Position numbers and translations under genes: made by a program
The notes under the pieces: model-generated
The model's input: the letters and a program-made list of their open reading frames with translations, nothing else
What the model was told of the DNA's origin: nothing
Databases searched by the model: none
Assembly: GCA_028293625.1 (NCBI GenBank)
Contig: JAQGOL010000040.1
Span: 1-64,000 of the forward strand
Reading direction: 5' to 3'
DNA length: 64,000 bases
DNA from: Chthoniobacteraceae bacterium
Lineage (GTDB): Bacteria; Verrucomicrobiota; Verrucomicrobiia; Chthoniobacterales; Chthoniobacteraceae
Shown here: one piece after another, positions 27,486 through 36,579 of the stretch
Layout: the number at the start of each line of letters is the position of its first letter
Numbering within the stretch: the first letter of the stretch is position 1

Positions 27486-28196
27486 TTATTTGGAAGCGGC
27501 TCGTTTCCTGACGTTGTCGACATTGGCCAAAGCGTGCGCGTAGGTGGCCGGATATTGGTCAGGCCCATCGAGGGTAATATTCAGGTCGCGTGCGATTCCA
27601 TCGTCAATGCCATAAGCCCAGCCATGGACGGAAAGCTCCTGCCCGCGTTCCCAGGCATCGCGCACTACGGTTGTCTCGCATACATTGCCTACCTGCTCGA
27701 TGGCGTTGAGTTCACAAAGGCGTTCGGCGCGATCCACCACGTTCTCAATGGCATCAAGACGCGGGGCGTGCTTGGTGCAAACATCCTGGATATGCCGCAA
27801 CCAATTATCCGCCAAACCGATTTTTTCCCGGCGTAAAGCGGCCCCGACACCGCTGCAACCGTAATGCCCGCAAACAATGATGTGTTTTACCTTCAGCACG
27901 TCGACGGCGAATTGCATGACGGAAAGGCAGTTCAAATCGGTGTGCACCACTACATTGGCGATGTTTCGATGCACAAAAATTTCACCCGGGAGCAAGCCCG
28001 TGATCTGATTGGCAGGAACCCGGCTGTCTGAGCAGCCGATCCAGAGGTATTGAGGCGACTGTTGTTGAGCCAGCTTCGCAAAAAATTCCGGGTCGCCCTC
28101 CTTGATGGAGGTCGCCCATGCGCGATTTTGATCGAACAAATGAGACAAGGTAGACACGACCGCGCGTTTTAGCGGAAATGCACGCAGCTGCAACAA
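27486..28196 (-). CDS. can: Beta-carbonic anhydrase
   Basis: 236 residues. The zinc site is visible as C55 and D57-R59 in CSDSRVPANQITGLLPGEIF, with H111 and C114 in CGHYGCSGV. HRNIANVV and the C-terminal VHGWAYGIDDG complete the family pattern of the E. coli Can type. It hydrates carbon dioxide to bicarbonate in the cytoplasm. The first 14 residues look atypical, so the true start may be the GTG at 28154 (STLSHLFDQN). It is convergent with rpiB, with 35 bases between the ends. Confidence 0.95.
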   Translation of the reverse strand: MLQLRAFPLKRAVVSTLSHLFDQNRAWATSIKEGDPEFFAKLAQQQSPQYLWIGCSDSRVPANQITGLLPGEIFVHRNIANVVVHTDLNCLSVMQFAVDVLKVKHIIVCGHYGCSGVGAALRREKIGLADNWLRHIQDVCTKHAPRLDAIENVVDRAERLCELNAIEQVGNVCETTVVRDAWERGQELSVHGWAYGIDDGIARDLNITLDGPDQYPATYAHALANVDNVRKRAASK

Positions 28197-28415
28197 GCGA
28201 AATTGGAAAGCGGCAGCGCCTGAAACCGGAAAAACTCCTTGGCGCTGCGTTTCCGGACGGTAGTGATTAAGGGATGCGCTTCAGCTGGCTGTTTTACGCG
28301 GCGTTTTTAAATTGCTGCGTTTCGCGATTTGCGAACTTCCATTCACCCTCAGAACGGATCGGCGGAAGGGCGGCGTTTTCCGGGGCTGAAACTGAAGCCG
28401 TGAGGAAATTCTGAA

Positions 28416-29321
28416 ATGGAGAACGCAATTGAGCCGGTGTGCGCGTCGGTGCTGGAAGTGCGCGGGTTGCGGCGGCATTTCGGGAAAGTGAGCGCGGTTG
28501 ATGGTGTGGATCTCACGGTGCGGGAAGGGGAGATCTATGGGTTTCTGGGAATCAACGGAGCGGGCAAGACGACCACGATCCGGATCCTCATGGGGATTAT
28601 CGCGGCCGAAGCGGGCACAATCACGCTTTTGGGGGAAACCACGCGACGCACTTCCATCGCGCAGAAACAGCGGATTGGTTACGTTTCGCAGGAGCAGAAT
28701 TTCTATCCCTGGATGACCTGCCGCGCTTTGGGGCGCTTTGTCGGTTCGTTTTATCCGACCTGGGAGCAGGGTGAGTTTGACCGGCTCCTCGGCGTCTTTG
28801 ATCTTCCAGAGAACCGCCGCGTCTCCGATTTATCCGGCGGCATGCGGGCCAAGCTGGCCTTGGCACTGGCACTGGCGCCGCGTCCCGCGGTGCTGATTCT
28901 TGATGAGCCAACCGCCGGTCTCGATCCGGTGGCGCGCCGTGAGTTTATGCAGATCATTGTCGCCCAAGCCAGGCAGCACGGGCGCACGACATTTTTCTCT
29001 TCGCATTTGATTGACGAGGTGGAGCGTTGCGCCGACCGGGTCGGCATTCTTCACCAGGGGAAGATGCGATTTGAAGGCGCGCTTGACGAATTGCGCGAAC
29101 GCGTGCGGCGGGTGCGGATGCCCGCGGGCACCGTATTTGAAGCGCCTCCGCACTTTGAAGTCTGGCGTGACGAAGAGTTTGATGGAACACGCACGCTCGC
29201 TCTCAGCGCGGACCCGGCCGTCTGGCGGGGGTTGGAAATACCGCCCGAAGTCGAAGTGACGGTGATGGGCCTTGAAGATATTTTCATCGCCTGCGTCGGC
29301 TCGCGAATCGTACGCGTATGA
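28416..29321 (+). CDS. ABC transporter ATP-binding protein
   Basis: 301 residues, single nucleotide-binding domain of the ABC-2 (CcmA/NatA) export type. Walker A is GINGAGKTTT, the Q loop is YVSQEQNFYPW, the signature is LSGGMRAKLALALAL, Walker B is AVLILDEPTAGLDP, and the H-loop is SSHLIDEVE. A C-terminal extension of about 80 residues ends in VMGLEDIFIACV, usual for this subfamily. It is the first gene of a three-gene unit; the stop overlaps the next ATG by four bases. The partners are two membrane proteins with large peptidase-like C-termini. The transported substrate is unknown. Confidence 0.95.
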   Translation: MENAIEPVCASVLEVRGLRRHFGKVSAVDGVDLTVREGEIYGFLGINGAGKTTTIRILMGIIAAEAGTITLLGETTRRTSIAQKQRIGYVSQEQNFYPWMTCRALGRFVGSFYPTWEQGEFDRLLGVFDLPENRRVSDLSGGMRAKLALALALAPRPAVLILDEPTAGLDPVARREFMQIIVAQARQHGRTTFFSSHLIDEVERCADRVGILHQGKMRFEGALDELRERVRRVRMPAGTVFEAPPHFEVWRDEEFDGTRTLALSADPAVWRGLEIPPEVEVTVMGLEDIFIACVGSRIVRV

Positions 29322-30868
29322 TCCGCGGATTGCTTGAAAAAGAACTCCGCCAGCACAGCCTGACGTTTTTCTTTCTGATTTTGACGCTGGCAGGCGGACT
29401 GACGCTGATCATGGGCAACCGCGTCGTGCATCTGTCGGGGGGAACGACGCTTTTTGCGCTCCAGATCCTGCATTACACCTTTGTGCCGATGGCTTGTTTT
29501 GTCCTGGGCCAGGTGCTGATCGCCATTGAATTTCGCCAGAAAACCCAGCTTTTTCTCGAAGGTCTGCCGCTGCCGCGCTGGCGCATGATTGCAGTCAAAT
29601 ACGTGCTCGGGCTAACGCTCATGCTGACAGCTGTCGGACTGGTGCTCGCATTGGCTGTGTGGAAAGGACGGGGAAGCGATGCGATGACTGGACGGTTTCT
29701 ACTGGCACTCGTCCTGCGCTCCGGGTTCTGGAGCTGGTTTATCTATAATCTGTTTTTCGCGTTCGCGTTCCTGGGCCGCTACCGACTTCTCTTTTTTGTG
29801 ATCGGATTAATCGGGTGGGCAGCGCTTTCCGAGGCAGATATTTCGCTCGCCAATTTTGCTCCGTTTCAGCTCATCGGTAGCCGGTTTTCCTACGAGCGGC
29901 ATGTGATTCCCACTCGGGACATCGTGCTTACTGGCGGATTCGCAGTTCTCCTCCTGGGATTCGGCTTTTTTCTCGGGCTCGTTCGCGATGCCAGCCTCGC
30001 CACGATGTTATCTGAGAAGATGTCATACCGCGAAAAGATGACGATCAGCTTTCTCGCGTTTGGAGCGGTGATGATTTTTGGGATGAACGTGGAGCGACTC
30101 AAACGTCTGGCGCCAGTGCAAATTCCCGGTGCGATTGAAGTGCTGCAAGGCGGGATCCGAGTGGGGGTATCGGCGGCGGTCGACACGCCCACTCCTGAGG
30201 AGGAAGCGGCGATTGCCTCGACAGCGGCACGGCTTGGCAGGGAGCTTTCCGAATTGGCGGCTTATCTGCATTGCGAGACGATGCCGCCGCTGTTTGTGGT
30301 GCACCGCCGCGATCTGGCCGAGGGGCTTTTTGAGAATGGCGCCCTTGAGTTTAAGCAAGGGCTGATGGTACGGGTGAATCTGACCGCCAAGGAGTTCAAA
30401 CCCGATCTGTTGCTGAGATGGATCGTGCGCGAGGAGCTGCTTGTTAAAAGCCAGAAACGCCTGGAGTTGGAGCGCAATGCCTGGGTGTTGGATGGATTTA
30501 CTGAATGGTGGCCAAAACGCGGGATATCCGCTCTTCAGATTGCCGAGGAAATAAAAACTGTTCCGTCGGATTTCTCCGCACCCGATCTGACGGACTGGTT
30601 GTCGTTTCGGAAACGAGCCGGTGAAGAAAAGGCGCGGAGTCTGGCGTGCACGGCAGTGCGATTGCTCGGGACGCTGCACGGGGAGGAAACGCGCCGGACT
30701 TTTCTCGCATCGGTTTTGGGGCACGTGGTGCAGAAGGATGCCAGAGCCTGGCTGCGTGAGACATGGAGCCCGGTATCGAGCCGGTTCAGGGCGGCAGCGG
30801 GAATCAGCCTTGAAGCCTTTGTTGCTGAATTGCACACGGCGCTCAATGCAGCCGTCGAAAAAACATGA
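29318..30868 (+). CDS. ABC-2-like membrane protein with degenerate peptidase-like C-terminal domain
   Basis: 516 residues. The first 255 hold about six or seven membrane segments (LTFFFLILTLAGGLTLIMG, FVPMACFVLGQVLIAIEF, LLFFVIGLIGWAALS, MTISFLAFGAVMIFGM). The remaining 260 residues are soluble. Compared with the next gene's product, they have the same layout, but where that protein has HETTH this one reads R371-E-E-L-L. Where that one has the third ligand in HEALATF, this one reads LDGFTEWW. Zinc binding and catalysis are therefore unlikely. The comparison is by eye. The gene is joined at both ends by ATGA overlaps, implying equimolar production with the ATPase and the second membrane protein. 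Confidence 0.8.
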   Translation: MIRGLLEKELRQHSLTFFFLILTLAGGLTLIMGNRVVHLSGGTTLFALQILHYTFVPMACFVLGQVLIAIEFRQKTQLFLEGLPLPRWRMIAVKYVLGLTLMLTAVGLVLALAVWKGRGSDAMTGRFLLALVLRSGFWSWFIYNLFFAFAFLGRYRLLFFVIGLIGWAALSEADISLANFAPFQLIGSRFSYERHVIPTRDIVLTGGFAVLLLGFGFFLGLVRDASLATMLSEKMSYREKMTISFLAFGAVMIFGMNVERLKRLAPVQIPGAIEVLQGGIRVGVSAAVDTPTPEEEAAIASTAARLGRELSELAAYLHCETMPPLFVVHRRDLAEGLFENGALEFKQGLMVRVNLTAKEFKPDLLLRWIVREELLVKSQKRLELERNAWVLDGFTEWWPKRGISALQIAEEIKTVPSDFSAPDLTDWLSFRKRAGEEKARSLACTAVRLLGTLHGEETRRTFLASVLGHVVQKDARAWLRETWSPVSSRFRAAAGISLEAFVAELHTALNAAVEKT

Positions 30869-32736
30869 TCGCCTTGTTACGAAAGGAACTGCGCGCGCTT
30901 TTTCCGCTGGCTCTTCTGATTTTCGGGTTTGTGGGTGCGCTTATTCTTGGGGATCTCTTCACGGAATTTCCCGATGCGCAGCGGCTTTGCGCCCGTTGCT
31001 GGATCGACAATTCCCGCAGCTCGATGGTCGTGTTTATCCTGCTATTTGGAATCATCACAGGATCCGGTTTGCTGACCGGAGAAAGCGCGCGCGGGACGCT
31101 TGGATTTCTTGATGCATTGCCGGTTTCACGCAGCCGCATCTTCTTCGCCAAAATGATCGCGGCTTCACTCGTCCTCGCGATGCTGCCGATCCTCGGTTGG
31201 GTTGATGACGCAATACTCGGTTTGCTTTCCCTGCAATCGACGGATGCCGTGTTCCCGTGGAATTTTATTGGCCTCGAGTTTTTACTCGAAATGGTCGCGA
31301 TCGGCTACGTCCTTGCCCTGGCCGCCGCATTCTCAATGACACGGCAATGGTTCGCGCTGGTGGTCGGGGTGGTATTTTGGATTTTTCTTTGGGCGCGTGC
31401 CCGTGGGATTGGGTGGATAGGGTTGTTTGATCCAAACGAATTACTTTCCCCGGGCATTGATGGCGCATCGGTGCGGATCCCGTGGCGTCATTTGGCGGCG
31501 CACTTGTCGGTGGGAATTGCGGCGCTTTTCCTTGCGTGGCTTGGGTTTCTTGCGATGGGCGATCGCACCCAGCACGCCTTCGATAAACTGAGCCGCAACC
31601 GTTTTGTGCGGCTGCTCCATTTCCTGCGACTTGGAATCGTGCCCGTGGTTTGGTTTGCCGCGTTAAATCAATGCGACAACCATTCCGCCCCGGATCCAAA
31701 GGCGGCTCGTCCCGCCGCCGAAAGCGCTTTTGCGTCCGCAGAGACGAAACGGTATGAGTTTTTGTTCAGGGAAAGCCAGCGTGCGAACGCGCAGGCGTTG
31801 ATCGCAGAAGCCGACGCGGTGCACGACACCGTCACCCGATTTCTTCGTGCCAAGGCGACTCCGTCGCGGATTGTTGTCGATCTTGCCAGCCCCGTCGTTG
31901 AACACGCGGCAGGGCAGGCGAACTGGACTAAAATTCGGATCCCGCTTGGCCAGGGCGTTCCGATTGCCAGACTCAAATCACTGCTGGCTCATGAAACAAC
32001 TCACGTTTACATCGAGCAGTTGAGCGACGGCGCGATGGGACGTTTTTTTGCGAGTACCCAATTTTTTCACGAAGCACTCGCGACATTTGTTCAGGAGCGG
32101 TTTTTTGGTTCGGAAACCGATCGAACCGCATTGCGTCGTGCGGGTGCGGCGGCAACCGCGCGTGGCAAGGTTTCCTTTGAAACGCTTGCCAGTAACCAGA
32201 CGTTGGGAGCCAGTCGCGATCCGTTTCTGGTTTATCCACTCGGGGAAGTTTTCTGCCGTGCGCTGGTAAGGAGTTATGGGAAACGAGCGCCATCCAAAAT
32301 TCTGAAGGCGCTTGCCCGTAAGAATGCACCGTCCAGTTTGAGCGGAGCACCGCTTTGGCGCGATGCGATGCAATCGTGCGGCTACAATTTGGATCGCGTT
32401 ATTGGCGCCTACAATGGTGAACTGGCGCTCGCGATGAAGGAAGAGGCGGACTTCATCGCGCAGATTCCTGTGCTGACGGCGCATGTGGAACTGGAAGGCG
32501 ATCAGATTTTGATTCGCACGCAACACGCCTCCAAGGCGCCCGGGGAGATGCTTTGCCTGGTCCGGATCAATACGGGGCTCAGTGAAGAGCAACAGAGCGT
32601 CTACGCTGATAAGGAGGGCGTTTTCCGAGTGCCGCGCGCCCGGTCGTCCGGCTCCGTTTTCCGTTATCTGCTTGGATGGAAGATCGAGGGAATGGAGTGG
32701 CCGATCTTTGAACCGTGGAGTGAAACCACGCTTTGA
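30865..32736 (+). CDS. ABC-2-like membrane protein fused to a gluzincin-type metallopeptidase domain
   Basis: 623 residues. The N-terminal 260 hold about six or seven membrane segments (LALLIFGFVGALILGDLF, VVFILLFGIITGSGLLTGES, LVVGVVFWIFLWARA, VGIAALFLAWLGFLAMG), with GESARGTLGFLDALPVSR as in ABC-2 permeases. The C-terminal half carries a zinc protease signature, H376-E-T-T-H380 in SLLAHETTHVYIEQL. A plausible third ligand is E403, in FFHEALATF, 22 residues on, the gluzincin (peptidase MA clan) layout. Because the domain follows a membrane segment, it may face outward; this is not proven. It overlaps the preceding gene by ATGA. A combined export-and-cleavage unit is inferred. Confidence 0.85.
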   Translation: MIALLRKELRALFPLALLIFGFVGALILGDLFTEFPDAQRLCARCWIDNSRSSMVVFILLFGIITGSGLLTGESARGTLGFLDALPVSRSRIFFAKMIAASLVLAMLPILGWVDDAILGLLSLQSTDAVFPWNFIGLEFLLEMVAIGYVLALAAAFSMTRQWFALVVGVVFWIFLWARARGIGWIGLFDPNELLSPGIDGASVRIPWRHLAAHLSVGIAALFLAWLGFLAMGDRTQHAFDKLSRNRFVRLLHFLRLGIVPVVWFAALNQCDNHSAPDPKAARPAAESAFASAETKRYEFLFRESQRANAQALIAEADAVHDTVTRFLRAKATPSRIVVDLASPVVEHAAGQANWTKIRIPLGQGVPIARLKSLLAHETTHVYIEQLSDGAMGRFFASTQFFHEALATFVQERFFGSETDRTALRRAGAAATARGKVSFETLASNQTLGASRDPFLVYPLGEVFCRALVRSYGKRAPSKILKALARKNAPSSLSGAPLWRDAMQSCGYNLDRVIGAYNGELALAMKEEADFIAQIPVLTAHVELEGDQILIRTQHASKAPGEMLCLVRINTGLSEEQQSVYADKEGVFRVPRARSSGSVFRYLLGWKIEGMEWPIFEPWSETTL

Positions 32737-32738
32737 CT

Positions 32739-33176
32739 TCACTCCACTTTGGTCGCTTCCACCCTCAGCAGGTAAATCTCAAGCTCGCTGGGCAACGTGG
32801 AAGTTTTGTGCACGGCTAAGAGGATCCGTTCACCATTATGCAGCCGCAATGTTGTCGTCGTTTTTGTGGTCTCGAACTCGGGCTGCTCCACGACAACCTT
32901 GCGCTCGTCTCCGGGTTTTTCGAGGCTTATTTTGTTAAACCCCTTCAACCTGACGCGTTGCACGGCAACAGCGAATTGGATGAGCTTGCCCTCCTCAACG
33001 ACGGCCGGATCGACTTCCAGTGTGACCCCCGTGTTGCGCACTTCAAATTGCACGGGCGTCGCTTCAAAAATTGTCGCGTCGACATTGAGTTTGCCCGCAT
33101 CCGGTTCATCCGATTTGGGTGCAACCGTTCGCGGACTGAATTCCGTGGCGTAACGGAGTTCGTCAATGGACTCCAT
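32739..33176 (-). CDS. Small protein resembling a secretin-type beta segment
   Basis: 145 residues with no signal peptide. The central part (TGVTLEVDPAVVEEGKLIQF) followed by TTTLRLHNGERILLAVHK resembles, in pattern, the beta-lip region of secretin/GspD-type proteins (a 'G..L.v.P.V..dg..v.l' strand pair, then 'T.v.v.dGet..lgG'). On its own it is far too short to form a secretin channel. It could be a stand-alone domain or an unrelated beta-sandwich. It converges with the ABC/peptidase gene, leaving two bases between the stops. Confidence 0.55.
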   Translation of the reverse strand: MESIDELRYATEFSPRTVAPKSDEPDAGKLNVDATIFEATPVQFEVRNTGVTLEVDPAVVEEGKLIQFAVAVQRVRLKGFNKISLEKPGDERKVVVEQPEFETTKTTTTLRLHNGERILLAVHKTSTLPSELEIYLLRVEATKVE

Positions 33177-33273
33177 GACGGCCCGTGCTCCGCTTTATAA
33201 AACGCACAAACCCAGCTAAACTATTTGACGTTTTGTTATCAATTGCAAAACGCCGCCCGGAATTCTCGGCAGG

Positions 33274-35166
33274 CTATATCTCCACGACCTGGCTCACTTC
33301 ATAGACGCGATTGGGCGGGAGCTGAAAGAAATCGGCGGCGTTCTCGGAATGTTTGCTCAGGAACACAAAGAGATGTTCCCTCCAGAGCGCCATGCCCGGT
33401 TTCGCAGTCGGCACGATCCGCTCTTTACCCACGAAGAACGTTGCTTTCTGGGGGTCAAAACTAAAGCCATGGCGCTCGCAGGCTCGCACCACTTCATCAA
33501 TGTGCGGCGCTTCCATGAAACCGAATTTGGCTGTGACTCGGAAGAATCCCTCGGTGCGATCTTCAACAGTGACGCGTTCTTCGCAAGGAACGTGTGGCTG
33601 GCGGTGATCGGTGACAATGGTGAGGAAGATGTTCCGGGTATGAAGCACCTGGTTATGCTTGATGTTTTTGGTCAGCGCATTCGGCGTTCCTTCCGAGTTG
33701 CTGCTTAAAAAGACGGCAGTCCCCTGGCTGCGATGAAGCTTGTTATGTTCATCCAGGATGCCGGCCATGCTGATGGAAGCGATGAAGTCGTCGAGCGGCA
33801 TTCCCGGCGGCAGATTGTTTCGCAGCATGTCGCGTCCATTTTTCCACGTGATCATCAGCGTAAAAATGATGGCACCGGCCGCCAGCGGGAACCATCCGCC
33901 ATGCAGAATCTTGAGGGAGTTCGCGGCGAAAAACGTCCCTTCAATGATCGCAAAGACGGTGCAGACAAGTATCGCTTTCAACTGGCTCCATCCCCAGAGT
34001 TTCATGGAAGCGAAGTAGAAAAGCGCCGTGGTGGCCAGCATTGTCAGGGTGACCGCGATTCCATACGCGCTTGCCAGGGCAGAACTGCTTTTAAATCCGA
34101 TGACCAATGCGATGCAGCCGAGAAAAAGGAGCACGTTGATTTTGGGAATGTAGATCTGGCCGTGCTCGTCTTTCGAAGTATGCAGAATCTCCATCCGCGG
34201 AATGTAGCCCATTTGGATTCCCTGCATGGTCAGGGAGAAGGCACCTGAAATAAGAGCTTGGGAGGCGATGATCGTGGCCGCTGTGGCAATTCCAATGAGC
34301 GGATAAAGCGCCCAGGTCGGCGCCATGTGGAAAAACGGATTCTCCCGGGTAGCCGGATCGGCGATGACCATTGCGCCTTGACCAAGGTAATTAAGAATCA
34401 GGGCCGGGCAGACCAGAAAAGTCCAGGCGCGGGCAATTGGAGTTCGCCCGAAGTGGCCCATATCGGCATAAAGAGCTTCGCCGCCGGTCACCACAAGAAA
34501 GACGCTGCCCATGATGGCCAGGGCTTTTGTCCCGTGGCGGCCGATAAATTCGAGGCCTTCAAGCGGGTTAAGCGCCATGAGAACGCCCGGGTATTGAAAA
34601 ATATGGGCAATGCCGAGCCCCCCCAGAAGAGTAAACCAGACGAGCATGATCGGCCCAAACCACTTGCCGATCGCGCCGGTTCCCTTGGATTGGACGAGAA
34701 ACAGGCCCATCAAAATCCCAAGGGTAAGCGGAATGACGAACGGTTTAAGTTTCTGTGTAGCGATCAGAAGGCCTTCGACAGCGGAAAGCACTGAGATGGC
34801 CGGTGTGATGACGCCATCACCATAAAGCAGCGCGGCTCCAAAGATGCCGATGGCAATCATTCCCGCCGCAGTGGCACCCGCCGCCTTGCCGCGATTTGGA
34901 AAGGCAAGAGAAAGCAACGCGAGGATTCCTCCCTCGCCCTGGTTATCGGCGCGCATGATGTTGCCGAGATATTTGATTCCGACCAGGCTGAAGAGGCTCC
35001 AGATGATCAGGGAAAGGACGCCAATCACATCGCGCTGGCTGCTGAGGTGGTGCTCCAGACACTCTTTGAAGGCATAAAGCACACTGGTGCCGATATCGCC
35101 GTATACGACGCCGAGGGCGCCAAGTGAACGGCTGAAGGTGAACGTGTTCTGACGTTGCTCGTGCAT
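33274..35166 (-). CDS. kup: KUP-family potassium uptake protein
   Basis: About 630 residues from the ATG at 35166, which directly precedes the conserved start (SLGALGVVYGDIGTSVLYAF); upstream codons look non-coding. The KUP signature runs through GIKYLGNIMRADNQGEGGI, LYGDGVITPAISVLSAVEGL, DMGHFGRTPIARAW and the LALSYLGQGA-like LILNYLGQGAMVIADP. Twelve membrane segments fit the length. The hydrophilic C-terminus of about 180 residues is typical. It imports potassium with protons at the inner membrane. A roughly 425-base region without a gene lies upstream, long enough for a regulated leader. Confidence 0.96.
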   Translation of the reverse strand: MHEQRQNTFTFSRSLGALGVVYGDIGTSVLYAFKECLEHHLSSQRDVIGVLSLIIWSLFSLVGIKYLGNIMRADNQGEGGILALLSLAFPNRGKAAGATAAGMIAIGIFGAALLYGDGVITPAISVLSAVEGLLIATQKLKPFVIPLTLGILMGLFLVQSKGTGAIGKWFGPIMLVWFTLLGGLGIAHIFQYPGVLMALNPLEGLEFIGRHGTKALAIMGSVFLVVTGGEALYADMGHFGRTPIARAWTFLVCPALILNYLGQGAMVIADPATRENPFFHMAPTWALYPLIGIATAATIIASQALISGAFSLTMQGIQMGYIPRMEILHTSKDEHGQIYIPKINVLLFLGCIALVIGFKSSSALASAYGIAVTLTMLATTALFYFASMKLWGWSQLKAILVCTVFAIIEGTFFAANSLKILHGGWFPLAAGAIIFTLMITWKNGRDMLRNNLPPGMPLDDFIASISMAGILDEHNKLHRSQGTAVFLSSNSEGTPNALTKNIKHNQVLHTRNIFLTIVTDHRQPHVPCEERVTVEDRTEGFFRVTAKFGFMEAPHIDEVVRACERHGFSFDPQKATFFVGKERIVPTAKPGMALWREHLFVFLSKHSENAADFFQLPPNRVYEVSQVVEI

Positions 35167-35591
35167 GGGTAAAACTTGGGTTTCTGGATACGGGCGGGAC
35201 CAGGACGCCGAATGACGCCGGGTTGAATTCGCCCCGCTCTGGGAGGATTCAGTGAAAGACGGGCACAGGCCGGACACTCAATCTGGAAGAGAAAAGCGGT
35301 TTTCGAGAAAGCCAATAACGGGAATTCATGAGACGCACATCGGTGAGCAAAGACCAAACTTTGCCCGCTGTCGAGCAGCCCGAAAACGCCACGAACCGCG
35401 CGTTAGTCCCGATGAAAGGCGAACATCCAGGGAAACAGTGGATTTTTGCAGGACCAGGAAATTTTGAGCCGCCGTTCCAGCAAAGCACCACTCCAAGCGT
35501 GACGATTGGCTTGGCCCGGGTTATCGGTAAGGAGATCTGCGCTCAGGCGAGGGCAGATTTCAAGAATCGAAAACTAAGAAGGAGTCTCATT
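35167..35591. other. Upstream region shared by kup and the small basic protein
   Basis: No gene is supported, although one plus-strand frame stays open from 35328 into the small protein gene. I looked for a c-di-AMP (ydaO) or other potassium-linked riboswitch on the minus strand and found no convincing match. Confidence 0.35.
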
Positions 35592-35666
35592 ATGGCCAAA
35601 GGTAATAACAGTCACAAAAAAGAAGTTAAAAAACCGAAGAAAGAAAAGCCAAAGCAGCAGCCATAA
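35592..35666 (+). CDS. 24-residue lysine-rich small protein
   Basis: The ATG at 35592 has AAGGAG ten bases upstream, and the frame ends with TAA at 35664-35666. The product begins AKGNNSHKKEVKKPKKEK and ends in KQQP: lysine-rich, proline-spaced and surely disordered. Very short proteins starting with this same AKGNNS pattern are, from my general knowledge, annotated in several bacterial phyla, with no known function. A strong terminator hairpin follows about 100 bases on, consistent with a monocistronic transcript. Confidence 0.6.
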   Translation: MAKGNNSHKKEVKKPKKEKPKQQP

Positions 35667-35764
35667 CGGTTTTTGGGGAATCTCTTCCCTTCGATAAATT
35701 CCATCGGTTGCCGGGGGCGCGAGCGATCCACCAACATGGATGCATCGGCCGTTCCGGAGCGCGA

Positions 35765-35800
35765 AAAAGGGACGACCACAAAGTCGTCCCTTTTTCTTTA
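35765..35800. terminator. Bidirectional intrinsic terminator
   Basis: GGGACGAC and GTCGTCCC form a perfect 8-bp stem around CACAAA, flanked by AAAAA on the left and TTTTTC on the right. It can end the small-protein transcript (plus) and the DUF4142 gene transcript (minus). Confidence 0.85.
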
Positions 35801-35852
35801 GCAGCGGCCTGATTTGGCGCCTTAAGCGCAATTTCGCGCGTCGCCGATGATG

Positions 35853-36428
35853 CTATTTCTTGGTGATTTCGGCCTGCACTGCTTCTACTCGCTCAAGATG
35901 ACTGCGCAAGGTTGGCAATGTCTTCTCGGCGAAGGCCTTCACATCGGGATCTTCCGCGGATTTGGCGATTGCCTCAAATTCCGCGATGTCAGTTTTGTGG
36001 TCCTTAATCAAGTCAGCCACATAAGCGCGATCAAACTCGGCGCCCTGAAGCTTGGAAAGGCGTTCCACCTTGGTCTTGTGCTTTGAATCCACATCCGAAG
36101 GAAAGGTGAGCCCTTTCTTGGAGGCAATGGATTTAAGCTCCTCGTTGGCTTTGGTATGGTCGGCAATCATCTGGGTTCCCAGATCCTTGACCTGCGGCTG
36201 GCTGGCCTGTTGTTTTGCCAGTTCGCCCAAGCGCACTTCCGCCATGCCGTCCTCGGCCGCTTCCTTCAGGAACTTCCAGTCCTTGGCGTCGAGCTTACTT
36301 TTGGTTTCGCTCGTGGCGATGTTGCTTGGCCGATCCGCTGCAAAGGAGACGGTTCCAGCTGCCAGACTAAGTCCCAGTAGAGTGACGGCGAGTTTGGTGC
36401 CCAGATTGCGATGCTGATAGAGTTTCAT
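35853..36428 (-). CDS. Secreted DUF4142 protein (ferritin-like four-helix fold)
   Basis: About 191 residues from the ATG at 36428, chosen because it starts a signal peptide (KLYQHRNLGTKLAVTLLGLS, then LAAGTVSFA). The mature part shows the DUF4142 pattern: KDWKFLKEAAEDGMAEVRLG, then LAKQQASQPQVKDLGTQMI and ADHTKANEELKSIASKKGL, and AYVADLIKDHKTDIAEFEA. The family adopts a ferritin-like helical bundle in the periplasm, and its members are often stress-related. The metal ligands expected in true ferritins are not all evident. It shares the bidirectional terminator at 35765-35800 with the convergent small-protein gene. Confidence 0.9.
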   Translation of the reverse strand: MKLYQHRNLGTKLAVTLLGLSLAAGTVSFAADRPSNIATSETKSKLDAKDWKFLKEAAEDGMAEVRLGELAKQQASQPQVKDLGTQMIADHTKANEELKSIASKKGLTFPSDVDSKHKTKVERLSKLQGAEFDRAYVADLIKDHKTDIAEFEAIAKSAEDPDVKAFAEKTLPTLRSHLERVEAVQAEITKK

Positions 36429-36579
36429 AAGCAGTATTTGTAAGAGGTTTCTGCCTAAAAAGTTTCGAGTTGGCGTGCCGAATCGGTCTTGTGAACGGCG
36501 CATTCATTCCCGAAATACCCTCAGAACCAAGGCGCCTCGTGTAGGGCATGAAAAACACCAGCGAGTGCTTTCCGGGCTT

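Noticed and set aside
35167-35591. Possible c-di-AMP riboswitch upstream of kup
   Set aside because: No recognisable ydaO-type conserved elements were found by eye.
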